Part shown: in pieces, positions 1 through 10,222 of the stretch
Layout: each line of letters starts with the position of its first letter
Numbering within the stretch: the first letter of the stretch is position 1
Source of the DNA: Nocardiopsis_B mangrovi
GTDB taxonomy: Bacteria > Actinomycetota > Actinomycetes > Streptosporangiales > Streptosporangiaceae
Direction of reading: 5' to 3'
Assembly: GCF_042653925.1 (NCBI RefSeq)
Contig: NZ_JBHSFQ010000002.1
Location: forward strand, 310,001 to 374,000
Length of the DNA stretch: 64,000 bases
Notes under the pieces: generated by a model
Database searches by the model: none
What the model saw: only the letters and a program-made list of their open reading frames with translations
Told to the model about the DNA's origin: nothing
Position numbers and translations under genes: made by a program

Positions 1-66
1 CTCACCGGCCGCTCATCGGGCGACGGCCGTACCGCCAAGCGCCCCGACCTGGAGCCGCTGCGCTGA
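1..66 (+). CDS. C-terminal end of an unidentified protein
   Basis: An open frame runs in from the left edge and stops with TGA at 64-66. Only 21 residues are visible; they are polar and basic and end in EPLR, with no recognisable motif. In Streptomyces the gene beside zur is the undecaprenyl diphosphate synthase uppS, so that is a possibility from gene order only. The visible tail does not prove it. The gene is followed by a very strong hairpin and converges on zur. Confidence 0.4.
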   Translation, partial: LTGRSSGDGRTAKRPDLEPLR

Positions 67-188
67 CCGTGCGCCGCCGGACCGCATCGGAACGGCGGCC
101 TCGGGGACGCGCCGCCCCCTCCGGCCGCTCGGTGGCGTCGGGACGCGTGTCCGCGCCGTCCGCTCGGCGGCGGCCCGCCGGAATACAC

Positions 189-230
189 GTGGGCGGCCGT
201 GCCCGGAGCGCTCCGGGCACGGCCGCCCAC
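189..230. terminator. Perfect 21-bp-arm palindrome, bidirectional terminator
   Basis: Bases 189-209 are the exact reverse complement of 210-230, giving a GC-rich hairpin with no mismatch. It lies between two convergent genes (stops at 66 and 247), the normal place for a shared terminator. There is no T-run, which is common in high-GC actinomycetes. Confidence 0.75.
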
Positions 231-246
231 GCCGGCGTCGCCGCGG

Positions 247-639
247 TCAGCCGGTCGACGACAGCGCCGCCCGGCAGGCGGCGCAGGTGCCGAAGACCTC
301 GACGGTGTGCGAGATGTCGCTGAAGCCGTGCTGCGCGCCGACCGCCTCGGCCCACTTCTCCACGGTCGGCCCTTCGACCTCGATCGCCTTGCCGCAGCGG
401 CGGCAGACCAGGTGGTGGTGGTGCGACTCGGTCAGGCACGCGCGGTAGACGGCCTCGCCCTCGTCGGTGCGCAGCACGTCGATCTCACCGGAGTCGCTGA
501 GCGCCTGAAGCGCCCGGTAGACGGTGGTGAGCCCGATCTTGGAGCCTTCGGAGCGCAGGTCCGCATAGAGGTCCTGCGCGCTGCGAAAGCCGGTGCTCTC
601 GTTCAGGGCCTGTCGTACGGCCTCGCGTCGTGTACTCAT
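247..639 (-). CDS. zur: Zinc uptake regulator, Fur family
   Basis: A 130-residue Fur-family repressor that binds DNA when loaded with metal. The N-terminal half is the winged helix (TTVYRAL near residue 38). The C-terminal half carries the metal sites: HHHH at 73-76, C79/C82 and C119/C122, the structural Cys4 zinc pattern of the family. Assignment to Zur rather than Fur rests on linkage to znuB and znuC and on the Zur-like box before znuC. The ATG overlaps the znuB stop as ATGA, so translation is probably coupled. It is the last gene of the operon, which makes the loop autoregulatory. Confidence 0.9.
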   Translation of the reverse strand: MSTRREAVRQALNESTGFRSAQDLYADLRSEGSKIGLTTVYRALQALSDSGEIDVLRTDEGEAVYRACLTESHHHHLVCRRCGKAIEVEGPTVEKWAEAVGAQHGFSDISHTVEVFGTCAACRAALSSTG

Positions 640-1535
640 GTGGAAACGCTCCCCCGCTCGGTCTGGGGCATCGTACCGACCGTAGCGGCCGTGCCGCCGC
701 CCAGGGGGGCGCGGCTCCGGCCGCGTGCACCGCGCACCAGGTACCCGGCCCCGACGGCGGCGCAGAAGACGGCCAGGGCGATCAGCACGATGGCCGCGCC
801 CGGCGCGACATCGACATAGTAGGCGGTGGACAGCCCGCCGAGGGCGGCCACCACCCCGACCGCCATGGCCAGGCCGATCGTGACCCGGAAGCTCCGGGTG
901 AGCTGCTGGGCGGCGGCGACCGGCACCACCATCAGCGCGCTCACCAGCAGCACGCCCACCACCCGCATGGCCAGCACGACGGTCAGCGCCGCGGTGATGG
1001 CGATGACCAGGCTCAGGAACCGCACCGGCAGCCCGTGGGCGCGGGCGACGTCCTCGTCCTGGCACAGGACGAACAGCTCGCGGCCGAAGTAGCCGATCAC
1101 GCCGAGCACGACGACCGCCAGCGCGGCGACGGTGTAGACGTCCTCGGTGCTCACCGTGGACACCGAGCCGAAGAGGTAGGAGGTCAGGGTGGCGGTGGAG
1201 GCGCCCGGCGCCAGCCCGATGAGCAGCACGCCGCCGGCGATGCCGCCGTAGAACAGCAGGGCCAGCGCGACGTCGCCGCTCGTGCGGGTGCGCACCCGCA
1301 CGAGTTCGATGAGGGCCGCGCCGAGGGCGGCGACGACCGCGGCGGTGAGCACCGGCGCGGTGCCGGTGAGGAAGCCCAGCGCAACCCCCGTCAGCGCCAC
1401 GTGCCCGATGCCGTCGCCCAGCAGCGCGAGCCGGCGCTGCACCAGGAAGGTGCCGATGACCGGGGCGACCAGGCCGACCAGCGCCGCGGCGATCAGCGCC
1501 CGGCGCATGAAGTCCGGCTGGAGCATCTCGATCAC
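636..1535 (-). CDS. znuB: Zinc ABC transporter permease
   Basis: A 299-residue polytopic membrane protein of the ABC-3 (ZnuB/MntB) family, the channel part of a high-affinity zinc importer. It has many hydrophobic segments and the family stretch RRLALLGDGIGHVALTGVAL near residue 34, where a conserved D-G-H pattern sits. The start is the GTG at 1533-1535, 13 bases after the znuC stop, and the stop overlaps zur by four bases. Its partner ATPase is znuC. No solute-binding gene (znuA) lies in this operon, so the binding protein must be encoded elsewhere. Confidence 0.92.
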   Translation of the reverse strand: MIEMLQPDFMRRALIAAALVGLVAPVIGTFLVQRRLALLGDGIGHVALTGVALGFLTGTAPVLTAAVVAALGAALIELVRVRTRTSGDVALALLFYGGIAGGVLLIGLAPGASTATLTSYLFGSVSTVSTEDVYTVAALAVVVLGVIGYFGRELFVLCQDEDVARAHGLPVRFLSLVIAITAALTVVLAMRVVGVLLVSALMVVPVAAAQQLTRSFRVTIGLAMAVGVVAALGGLSTAYYVDVAPGAAIVLIALAVFCAAVGAGYLVRGARGRSRAPLGGGTAATVGTMPQTERGSVST

Positions 1536-1548
1536 GATGGGGCCTCGG

Positions 1549-2397
1549 TCATTCGTAGCGGGGGACGTCGATGGCGGGGAGCGCGGGCGGGCGCGACGCG
1601 TCTCCGGGGTGGGGGTGCTGGTGCTCGTGGCCGGGCCGGGCGCACGCGCCGGTGGGGCTCGGCGGCGGCCCGTCGTGGACGACGGAGCCCGCGGACAGCA
1701 CCACGCCCCGCCCGATGAGCGGTTCGAGCGGGCCGAGCTCGTGCAGGACGAGCACGACGGTCGCGCCGTCGCCGGACAGCCGGGTGATGGTGTCGGCGAG
1801 CGCGCGCTGGCTGTCGGAGTCGACGCCGGCCATGGGCTCGTCCATGACGAAGGTGTCGGGGCGCCCGGCCAGGGCGCGGGCGATGAGCACCCGCTGCTGC
1901 TGGCCGCCGGACAGTTCGTGGACCGAGTGGTGTGCGCGGTCGGCGAGCCCGACCGCGGCGAGCGCGTCGGCGACCGCCGTGCGGTCCCCGCGGGTGGCGG
2001 GGCGCAGCCGCCGGCGCCGCGCGACCTGCCCGGACGCCACGATCTCCGCCACGGTCGCGGGCACGCCCCCGCCCGCGGAGAGCCGCTGTGGGACGTAGCC
2101 GATCCGGCCCCAGTCGCGGAAGCGGTGCAGAGCGGTGCCGTGCACCTCGACGCGCCCGGCGGCCAGCGGTGTGATGCCCAGCATGGCGCGCATGAGCGTG
2201 GACTTGCCCGAGCCGTTGGGGCCGAGGATGGCGACCACCTCGCCCGCCCGGATGTCGAGGGAGACCCCGTGGAGCACGGGCGTGCGGTCGTAGGCCACCA
2301 CGGCGCCGGAGACGCTGAAGGCGGGCGGTGCGTCCGGATCGCGGGACGCCCCTGAGGAAGCGGGCGAGTTCCGGATTCCGGTCAGTTGCGCGGACAC
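1549..2397 (-). CDS. znuC: Zinc ABC transporter ATP-binding protein
   Basis: A 282-residue ABC ATPase that would power ZnuB. The Walker A GPNGSGKST is at residues 59-67, the signature LSGGQQQR in the middle and the Walker B MDEP after it. The C-terminus is rich in His (GHEHQHPHPG), a metal-binding tail seen in some zinc transport proteins. The GTG start at 2397 has no Shine-Dalgarno sequence, but a candidate promoter places the transcription start on this very codon, so the mRNA is probably leaderless. It is the first gene of znuC-znuB-zur. Confidence 0.93.
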   Translation of the reverse strand: MSAQLTGIRNSPASSGASRDPDAPPAFSVSGAVVAYDRTPVLHGVSLDIRAGEVVAILGPNGSGKSTLMRAMLGITPLAAGRVEVHGTALHRFRDWGRIGYVPQRLSAGGGVPATVAEIVASGQVARRRRLRPATRGDRTAVADALAAVGLADRAHHSVHELSGGQQQRVLIARALAGRPDTFVMDEPMAGVDSDSQRALADTITRLSGDGATVVLVLHELGPLEPLIGRGVVLSAGSVVHDGPPPSPTGACARPGHEHQHPHPGDASRPPALPAIDVPRYE

Positions 2398-2403
2398 GTG
2401 TCA

Positions 2404-2432
2404 AGTGTGCCGAAAACGAAAATGATTGTCAA
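2404..2432 (-). promoter_or_regulatory. Leaderless promoter of znuC-znuB-zur
   Basis: On the minus strand TTGACA (2427-2432) is followed after 17 bases by CACACT (2404-2409). The -35 box is perfect; the -10 box is weak (CACACT against TATAAT). The predicted transcription start falls on the znuC GTG at 2397, which fits the missing ribosome binding site. Confidence 0.5.
2417..2431. promoter_or_regulatory. Zur box
   Basis: CGAAAATGATTGTCA is a near-palindrome of the TGAnAATnATTnTCA type bound by actinobacterial Zur. It overlaps the -35 box of the znu promoter, so zinc-loaded Zur would block RNA polymerase. It lies in one of the few AT-rich patches of this part of the window, 20 bases before znuC. 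Confidence 0.8.
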
Positions 2433-2439
2433 AATAGTC

Positions 2440-2740
2440 ACCAGCGTGCCATATGTCCGTTAGTGCCGTGTCGGCGGGGGCCGTCATTCGGGCGTGCGGT
2501 GACCCGTCCCCCCCTGGCCGGGCCGAACGGCCTGCGGCTGCGGGCGGGAGCGGGCCGTGGCGGGACATCGGCCGCGGCCGTCGCGGTGCGACCTCAGGGG
2601 GATGACCCGTGTGCGCGGGTCCCGGCCCGGCGGGCGCGGCCCGCTGCCCGAAGGAGGTCCGGCGGACGCCCGGCGGCCCGGAGGACGTGGACACCCGCGC
2701 GCACCGGGGCCCCGCCTCGTGCCCGGCCACGGGCCAGTGC
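2440..2740. other. Intergenic stretch with no gene seen
   Basis: Apart from the Zur box and promoter next to it, this stretch has no open frame with credible codon use or a ribosome binding site. A 109-codon minus-strand frame across it has no family resemblance and a composition typical of chance frames in GC-rich DNA. Confidence 0.6.
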
Positions 2741-2764
2741 CCGCGCCGTCATCCGCCGGCGCGG
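2741..2764 (-). terminator. Hairpin after the small membrane protein gene
   Basis: CCGCGCCG (2741-2748) pairs with CGGCGCGG (2757-2764) across an 8-base loop, 11 bases past the stop of the gene at 2775-3197. No T-run. Confidence 0.45.
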
Positions 2765-2774
2765 CCGGCCCGCC

Positions 2775-3197
2775 TCAGAAGAGGCCGCTCTGCAGGAGGC
2801 CGAGCGCCAGCAGCGTGGCCACGACCACCACGCGCATGGCGCGCTCGCCGCCCCGCAGGCCCGGCCAGGCCAGGAAGGCCAGCCAGCCGAAGAACGCCGC
2901 CAGCAGCGCCAGGAGCAGCGCCCCCGCGAGCCCCGCCAGCAGCAGCCCCGAGACGAATACCGCGGCCATGGCCAGCGGCAGGACCCACCGCGGGGCGTTG
3001 TGCAGCCACACCAGGGGTACCGCGCTGCGCCGCTCGATCTCCGCGCGCAGCGGGCCGGCGTCGGGGGTGTAGAAGCTGTCCCCGCGCGGCAGGGGCCGGG
3101 ACGGGCGGCCGGATCCGCCGGCGCCGCCTCCGGTCGGTCCGCCTCCGGCAGGGCGGTTCGGACGGTTCTTGCGCGGCTTCCTGCCCTTGGCTGACAC
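2775..3197 (-). CDS. Small membrane protein, DUF6703-like
   Basis: A 140-residue protein. The first 40 residues are basic and rich in Gly, Pro and Arg and should lie in the cytoplasm. After a conserved-looking RSAVPLVWLHNAPRW stretch come two or three hydrophobic segments (about residues 70-140). The arrangement, a PLVWLH-PRW motif before the membrane part, matches a small family of actinobacterial membrane proteins (DUF6703, from memory). No enzymatic motif is visible and the function is unknown. The gene stands alone. Confidence 0.7.
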   Translation of the reverse strand: MSAKGRKPRKNRPNRPAGGGPTGGGAGGSGRPSRPLPRGDSFYTPDAGPLRAEIERRSAVPLVWLHNAPRWVLPLAMAAVFVSGLLLAGLAGALLLALLAAFFGWLAFLAWPGLRGGERAMRVVVVATLLALGLLQSGLF

Positions 3198-3701
3198 GCG
3201 GCTCCTCCGGCCTGCTCGTGCGCTGTGGTGCGGGGGAATCCGCCCGGCGGCGGCCCCGCACGAAGCCTATGGCCAACGCCCCCGCGCGCACGACCTCTCA
3301 CCGGGACTCGGCCGCACGGGTGCGCGGCCGCTCCCCGGGCCCCGCACCGGGCACGGGCCCCTCCCCGGACCCCGCCGCGCGACGCGCACGACCGCCCCCG
3401 GGATTCCGCCGCGCGCCGCGGGGTGCGCGGCGGCGCGCGTGCGCCGTCTCGCCACGGGAGCATTTCGGTCAAGATCGGGGGAGAATGCACGTCCACGGTG
3501 GTGGCGCGCGCCTCGGCACTCGCGGCTGCGGCTATTTTTGTAGCGGCGGTCGGTTCCGGTCCGGGACCCCGGGTTCGCGACAGGGGTTTACCGGTCACTT
3601 ACTCACGGTGACCTAGGTTGGCCCTCCACTGCCACCGGGCGCACCACCGCCCGGTCTCTGTGAACCCGCTCCGCAGAAGACACACCGGGAGACTGTTTTC
3701 C
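3198..3701. other. Divergent intergenic region
   Basis: About 500 bases between the divergent genes at 3197 (minus) and 3702 (plus). It must hold both promoters, but no clear -35/-10 pair, operator or RNA could be picked out by eye. The open frames crossing it are low-complexity Arg/Pro/Ala chance frames. Confidence 0.5.
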
Positions 3702-6700
3702 GTGCCGAAGCTCAGCGTCATCGTCACCTTCGACGTCACCGAGCCGCATCTGCAAGACTGCCTGGACTCCCTGGGCCGGCAGGACCGTGCGCCCGGTGGG
3801 ACCGAGGTCGTCCTCGTACCCGTGGCCCACGCCCCTGCCGCGCCGGCTCCGGACGCCGCCCCCGCGGGCGACGGCGCCGATACGGGCGAGCCCGACAGTG
3901 CCGACGACGTCGATACCGCCGCGGCCGACGCCGACGACGAACAGGACAAAGGCGGCGAGGACGAGGACAGCGAGGCGGTCGAGAGCGCCCGCACCGAGGG
4001 CCTCGACACCGCTCGCCGCTTCGCCGCCGACCCGCCCGCGGGCCTCACCGCGAGCCTGCACGCGACGACCGCAGCCGGCCACGCCGAAGCGCGCCGCATC
4101 GGGGCGTCCGCGTCGGCCGGGGAGTACCTGATGTTCGTCGCGGGCGGCGACACGCTGACCGGCTACGCCCTGGGCTACCTCACCGACGCCCTGGAGTCCT
4201 CCGGCTCCGACCTCGCCACCGGCAACGTCTACCGGTTCAACGACCTCGGGGCGCGCCCCTCCGGCGCCCACCGGAAGATCTTCGCCAAGGGCCGCACCGG
4301 CGTCGACGTGCACGCCACCGTCTCGCTGCTCGCCGACCGGCTCTACGGCAACAAGCTCTGGCGCCGCTCCTTCTGGGACCGCGTTCCCGAGAGCGAGACG
4401 CTGGCGACCGACGCTGACAGCGACCTCGCCGTCGTCCGGATGCTGTTCTCGGCGGGCGCCATCGACGTCCTGCCCGCCCCGGTGTACCTGGTCCGCGACC
4501 GGCCCTCCGGGGAGGACCTGAGCGAGGCCGCCGCCCTGGCCCGCCGCCTCACCGCCGTCACCGAGCTGTCCGCCTCGCTCAGCGGCGCCGACCGCGACCT
4601 GTGGGACGGCCGCACCCTGCGCACCGACGTCCGCTCGGTGCTGCTGCGCCTCGACGACGCCGGGCCCGACGCGCGCGAACGCTTCTTCGACCTGGTCAAC
4701 GCCTACCTCGACACCGTCGGCCGCAAGGTGCTCGACTCCCTCCCGCCGGTGCACCGGCTCAACTACGTCCTGGTGCGCAAGCGCCAGGCCGAGCGCCTGC
4801 TGGAGGCCATCACCTTCCAGAAGAGCGTGGAGCTGAAGAAGGCCCCGGTGGTCCGGCGCGGCCTGCACTACTTCATCCGCTACCCCTTCTTCGAAGACCC
4901 CGAGGCGCAGATCCCGCGCGAGGTCTACCGGCTCGACGCCGAGCTGAAGGTGCGCCAGAAGACCGAGCGCATCGAATGGCGCGACGGCCGGCTGGTGGTC
5001 GGCGGGCGCGTGGGCATCCTCAACCTGCGGGCGGGGCGCCGCTGGCAGCAGCAGCTCGTGGCCTTCGCGGTCAACACCGACAGCGGCCGCCGCATCCCCG
5101 TCCCCGTCAAGGTCCTGCACGCGGCCGAGTACCGGCTGCCCGACCTCCCCGACGCCGCCCGCCACGACTACGGCGGGTTCGAGATCAGCGTCGACCCCTC
5201 CCGGCTGCGGCTCTCGGGGGAGTGGCGGGCCACGGAGTGGAAGCTGGAGCTGGTCGTCATCAACCGCGGCCTGGTCCGGCGCCGCATCATCGCCAACCCC
5301 GTCGCCGGCCCCCCCGAGCGCCCGCCCTACCGCAAGGTCGCCGACGACGTGTGGATCCGGCCCATCTGGAACCGCGACTCCCAGCTCGCCATCGCGGTCG
5401 AACCCGTGCGCGCCCGGGTCGTGGAGCACCGGATCGACAGCGCCGGCGGGCGCGCCGAACTGGAGGTCTCCGGCGAGCTGGTGGCCCCGCCCGCCGCCGA
5501 GTCCCGCGCGCTGCGCCTCACCCGCTCGCCGGGGACCGCGCGGCTGGAGTACCCGCTGGACATCTCCGGGGGCCGGTTCACCGCCCGTGTGCCGGTGGCC
5601 GACCTGCTGGCCCAGGCCGTCGACGAAGGCCCCGGGCAGCTGCGCCAGGAGCACTGGAAGGCGGCGCTGGTCACCCCCGCGGGCGACGCGGTGCCGCTGG
5701 TGCTGCCCGACGAGATCGAGGTCCGCGCGCACGCCGCCGGCGACGGCCACCACGAGGTCGCCGTGCAGCGCACCAGCACCGGCCACCTGCGGCTGCGCGC
5801 CGGGTGGGCGCACCCGGTGATCCAGGACGCCCGATGGGCCGGCCGCGAACTGTCGCTGTCCGGCCACTACGCGGCCGAAGCCCGCATGGAGCTGGTGTTC
5901 AAGGCCCGGGGGCGCGACGAGGAGCACCCCGTCGCCGTGCACCGCGAGGGCGGCGCGTTCACCGCCGCGTTCACGCCGGCCGGCATCCCGACCCTGTCGG
6001 GGACCCTCCCGCTGTCGTCCGGCGGCTACCAGCTCTGGGCGCGGGTGCACCCCGAGGGCGGCGAGGCCCGCGACGTCAGCGCCGAGATCGACCCCGACTT
6101 CGTGCGGCGGCTGCCGCTGCGCATGCAGACCCGCGAGCGCGAGTTCGGGTTCGAGGACTCGGGCTCGGAGATCCCGGTGCTCAAGGTCGGCTCCGACCTG
6201 CGCCCCGAGGAGCGCGGCTCGTTCGCCCAGAAGAACCTGCGCGAGACCGTCTACCCCGCGCAGCGCGAGGAGCCGCTGCGCGACGAGATCCTCTTCGACA
6301 GCTACACCGGCCGGCAGTTCTCCGACAGCCCGCACAGCATCTACGCCGAGCTGCGCGGCCGCAAGGGGCGCTGGGCCGACCACGCGATGTCCTGGCTGGT
6401 CAAGGACGGGCAGGTGAACCTGCCCGACGACCTCACGGCGGTGCGCCACAACGGGCGCGACTTCTACGAGTCGCTGGCCCGCTCCCGCTACCTCGTGACC
6501 AACTCCCGCCAGCCCGCCTGGTTCACCCGCCGCCCCGGCCAGGTCGTGGTGCAGACCTGGCACGGGTCGATGCTCAAGCGCATCGGCTTCGACATCGAGA
6601 ACATCCGCGGCAAGGCCCGCGACTACCACGAGAAGCTGGCGTGGGAGACCGCGCAGTGGGACTACCTGGTCTCACCCAGCCCCTGGGCCACGCCCATCCT

Positions 6701-7370
6701 GCGCCGCGCCTTCCGGTTCGACGGGGAGATCCTGGAGACCGGGTACCCGCGCAACGACATCTTCTTCTCGCCCGACCGCGACGCGATCGCGGCCGCCACC
6801 CGCGCGCGCCTGGGCCTGCCCGAGGGCAAGAAGGTCGTGCTGTACGCGCCCACGTGGCGCGACGACAAGTACTACACGCGCGGCAAGCACAAGCTCGACC
6901 TGCACCTGGACCTGCGCCGGATGTACGAGAAGCTCGGCGACGACCACGTGCTGCTGGTGCGCCGCCACCCCCGGGTGGTCGACAGCGTGCCGATCGTCGG
7001 CGAGGACTTCGTCTACGACGTCTCGCTGTACCCGGAGATCATGGAGCTCTTCCTGGTCACCGACGTGCTGGTCACCGACTACTCGTCGATGATGTTCGAC
7101 TTCGCCAACACCGGCCGGCCGATGCTGTTCTTCACCTACGACATCGAGGGCTACCGCGACAACCTGCGCGGGTTCTACTTCGACTTCGAGGAGACCGCGC
7201 CGGGTCCGCTGCTGCTGGAGTCCGACGACGTGATCGGCGCGCTCCAGGGCATCGACTCCGTGGCGGCCGACTACGCGGGCAAGTACGCCGCGTTCACCGA
7301 GCGGTTCTGCCCGCTGGACGACGGCAGTGCCGCCGCCCGCGTGGTGGACCGGGTGTTCGGCGACGGCTGA
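3702..7370 (+). CDS. Bifunctional glycosyltransferase / CDP-glycerol:polyol-phosphate glycerophosphotransferase
   Basis: A 1222-residue protein for wall teichoic acid or a related phosphate polymer. The N-terminus (KLSVIVTFDV) begins a GT2-like domain; the middle holds beta-rich segments; the last 400 or so residues are a TagB/TagF-type transferase with QTWHGSMLKRIG, GYPRND, LYAPTWRDD and VTDYSSMMFDFA. The last domain normally moves glycerol or ribitol phosphate from CDP-polyol. The GTG at 3702 is preferred over an upstream in-frame ATG because the GT2 strand begins right after it. Unusual: the GT2 part carries an acidic Ala/Asp/Glu-rich insert of about 60 residues (roughly 40-100) and its usual DDGS-type motif is not obvious, so the N-terminal domain may not be catalytic. 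Confidence 0.85.
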   Translation: MPKLSVIVTFDVTEPHLQDCLDSLGRQDRAPGGTEVVLVPVAHAPAAPAPDAAPAGDGADTGEPDSADDVDTAAADADDEQDKGGEDEDSEAVESARTEGLDTARRFAADPPAGLTASLHATTAAGHAEARRIGASASAGEYLMFVAGGDTLTGYALGYLTDALESSGSDLATGNVYRFNDLGARPSGAHRKIFAKGRTGVDVHATVSLLADRLYGNKLWRRSFWDRVPESETLATDADSDLAVVRMLFSAGAIDVLPAPVYLVRDRPSGEDLSEAAALARRLTAVTELSASLSGADRDLWDGRTLRTDVRSVLLRLDDAGPDARERFFDLVNAYLDTVGRKVLDSLPPVHRLNYVLVRKRQAERLLEAITFQKSVELKKAPVVRRGLHYFIRYPFFEDPEAQIPREVYRLDAELKVRQKTERIEWRDGRLVVGGRVGILNLRAGRRWQQQLVAFAVNTDSGRRIPVPVKVLHAAEYRLPDLPDAARHDYGGFEISVDPSRLRLSGEWRATEWKLELVVINRGLVRRRIIANPVAGPPERPPYRKVADDVWIRPIWNRDSQLAIAVEPVRARVVEHRIDSAGGRAELEVSGELVAPPAAESRALRLTRSPGTARLEYPLDISGGRFTARVPVADLLAQAVDEGPGQLRQEHWKAALVTPAGDAVPLVLPDEIEVRAHAAGDGHHEVAVQRTSTGHLRLRAGWAHPVIQDARWAGRELSLSGHYAAEARMELVFKARGRDEEHPVAVHREGGAFTAAFTPAGIPTLSGTLPLSSGGYQLWARVHPEGGEARDVSAEIDPDFVRRLPLRMQTREREFGFEDSGSEIPVLKVGSDLRPEERGSFAQKNLRETVYPAQREEPLRDEILFDSYTGRQFSDSPHSIYAELRGRKGRWADHAMSWLVKDGQVNLPDDLTAVRHNGRDFYESLARSRYLVTNSRQPAWFTRRPGQVVVQTWHGSMLKRIGFDIENIRGKARDYHEKLAWETAQWDYLVSPSPWATPILRRAFRFDGEILETGYPRNDIFFSPDRDAIAAATRARLGLPEGKKVVLYAPTWRDDKYYTRGKHKLDLHLDLRRMYEKLGDDHVLLVRRHPRVVDSVPIVGEDFVYDVSLYPEIMELFLVTDVLVTDYSSMMFDFANTGRPMLFFTYDIEGYRDNLRGFYFDFEETAPGPLLLESDDVIGALQGIDSVAADYAGKYAAFTERFCPLDDGSAAARVVDRVFGDG

Positions 7371-7384
7371 CCGCAGCGACCCTT

Positions 7385-7411
7385 CCTCGCGGCGCGGCCC
7401 GCGCCGCGAGG
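7385..7411. terminator. Bidirectional terminator
   Basis: A 12-bp perfect stem (7385-7396 with 7400-7411) around the loop GCC, between the convergent stops at 7370 and 7417. Confidence 0.75.
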
Positions 7412-7416
7412 GGCGG

Positions 7417-8202
7417 TCACGAGCCCGTGCCCGACACCGCCTCGCGCTGGCGGGCGCCGTCGCGGGCGGCGATCATGATCTGCACGATGTGCTCCGCCGA
7501 CGTCACCCGGCGCCGGTCCTCGGGCGGCACCGTGGCCGCGCCCATGCGCACCCGCGGGTTGCGGTGGCCGGCCGGCGCGGGGACGGTGGCCTGACCGGAG
7601 AAGTGCAGTTCGGTGGCCCCGGTGGCGATCACCAGCCCCGCCGCGTTGTCGGGCCGGATCCCGCCGCCGGGCATGACCGTGATGCGCCCCTCGGCGCGCC
7701 GCACGAGCTCGCCCAGCAGCGCCGATCCCTGGGCCGCGGTGGCCTCCTGGCCGGAGGTGAGCACCCGGTCCACGCCGAGGGTGATGAGGTCGTCCAGCGC
7801 GGCCCGCGGGTCGGCCGCGACGTCGAAGGCGCGGTGGAAGGTGACCGCGAGGCCCTCGGCCGCGGCCAGCAGCCGCTCCATCACGGACCGGTCCACCGCC
7901 CCCATCGGGGTGAGCGCCCCGAGCACGACACCGGGGACGCCCTCCTCGGCGAAGGCGAGGATGTCGCGCTCCATCGCGGCCACCTCGTGCTCGTCGTACA
8001 CGAAGTCACCGCCGCGGGGGCGGATGATGGGGTACACCTGGATCCGGGACACCGCGTCGAGCGTGGTGCGCACCATGCCCAGGCTGGGGGTCAGACCGCC
8101 ATCGACGAGGGACGACACCAATTCCACGCGGTGGGCCCCGGTACGCTCGGCGGCGATGGCCCCCGCGGTGCCCTCGACGACGATCTCGAACGTCAGCGCC
8201 AC
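7417..8202 (-). CDS. cutC: CutC family protein
   Basis: A 261-residue TIM-barrel protein of the CutC family (long called copper homeostasis protein; the biochemical role is not settled). Family stretches visible are ERTGAHRVELVSSLVDGG near the start, PIIRPRGGDFVY, TFHRAFD and VMPGGGIRPDN. The GTG at 8202 is used because GGAGGGGGA lies just upstream and the family begins with this short first strand; a much longer frame upstream runs into the divergent neighbour. Monocistronic by layout. Confidence 0.85.
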   Translation of the reverse strand: MALTFEIVVEGTAGAIAAERTGAHRVELVSSLVDGGLTPSLGMVRTTLDAVSRIQVYPIIRPRGGDFVYDEHEVAAMERDILAFAEEGVPGVVLGALTPMGAVDRSVMERLLAAAEGLAVTFHRAFDVAADPRAALDDLITLGVDRVLTSGQEATAAQGSALLGELVRRAEGRITVMPGGGIRPDNAAGLVIATGATELHFSGQATVPAPAGHRNPRVRMGAATVPPEDRRRVTSAEHIVQIMIAARDGARQREAVSGTGS

Positions 8203-8304
8203 GTGCGGTCCCCCTCCGATCGGTTGCCGGTCTGGACCAGTAGACCACGGTGGCCCCGCCGACACGCGTGCGCGGCCGCCGCCGCGGGGTGAGAAGATGG
8301 GGCG

Positions 8305-8595
8305 GTGATCGTCATCACCCGCTACACCGTGGCCCCCGAGGACGCCGACGCCTTCGTGGAGCGCGCCACCACGGCCCTGGAGGCGCTGCGCGCGCGTCCG
8401 GGCATGCGGGGCTCGTGGATCGGCCGGGCGGCCGACGAGCCCGGGCTGTGGACCGTGGTGACCGACTGGGACGGCCCGGGGTACTACCGGCGCGCGCTGT
8501 CGGACTTCCAGGTGCGCATGGCGGCCGTGCCGCTGCTGTCCGAGGCGCACGACGAACCCACCGCGTTCGAGGTCGTGGCGGGTCGCGCCCACTGA
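8305..8595 (+). CDS. ABM-domain protein (antibiotic biosynthesis monooxygenase fold)
   Basis: A 96-residue protein of the dimeric alpha/beta-barrel type. It opens with a beta strand (VIVITRYTV), has PGMRGSWIGRA and VVTDWDGPGYYRRAL in the middle and ends in a strand (TAFEVV), the ABM-fold pattern. Such proteins include small cofactor-free monooxygenases, heme-degrading enzymes and proteins of unknown role; no residue here decides among them. The start is GTG 8305, with a GA-rich ribosome binding site just before it. Divergent from cutC. Confidence 0.7.
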   Translation: MIVITRYTVAPEDADAFVERATTALEALRARPGMRGSWIGRAADEPGLWTVVTDWDGPGYYRRALSDFQVRMAAVPLLSEAHDEPTAFEVVAGRAH

Positions 8596-8778
8596 ACCCG
8601 GCCTTCAGGGATTAATCGGTCGGATCCGGCGCCTCGGCTGCGTATCGTCGTTGGTGCACGTCACCGCCCGTAGGTGTCCTAGGCTGTGTCCACATGACGG
8701 CGGGACGCCGTCAGGTGACACACGAGCATCGCGATGAGCGATCCGCCGACCGCCAGCCGGATGGAGAGTCGAACAACA

Positions 8779-10167
<1,389 letters not shown>

Positions 10168-10183
10168 CGGACGGCTCGCAACA

Positions 10184-10222
10184 CGAACGGTGGGCCCCGC
10201 CACAGGCGGGGCCCACCGTTCG
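10184..10222 (+). terminator. Strong terminator after glyS
   Basis: An 18-bp perfect stem (10184-10201 with 10205-10222) and a 3-base loop, 17 bases after the glyS stop. Confidence 0.85.

Noticed and set aside
2401..2730. Minus-strand frame as a znuA remnant
   Set aside because: No signal peptide, histidine-rich loop or other ZnuA feature is present.
3603..6629. 1008-codon minus-strand frame opposite the polymer transferase
   Set aside because: Its Val/Gly/Arg-rich translation is typical of antisense frames in GC-rich genes; the plus frame has clear motifs.
8596..8778. T-box or other riboswitch before glyS
   Set aside because: No specifier loop, T-box core or antiterminator could be found, and the leader is short.
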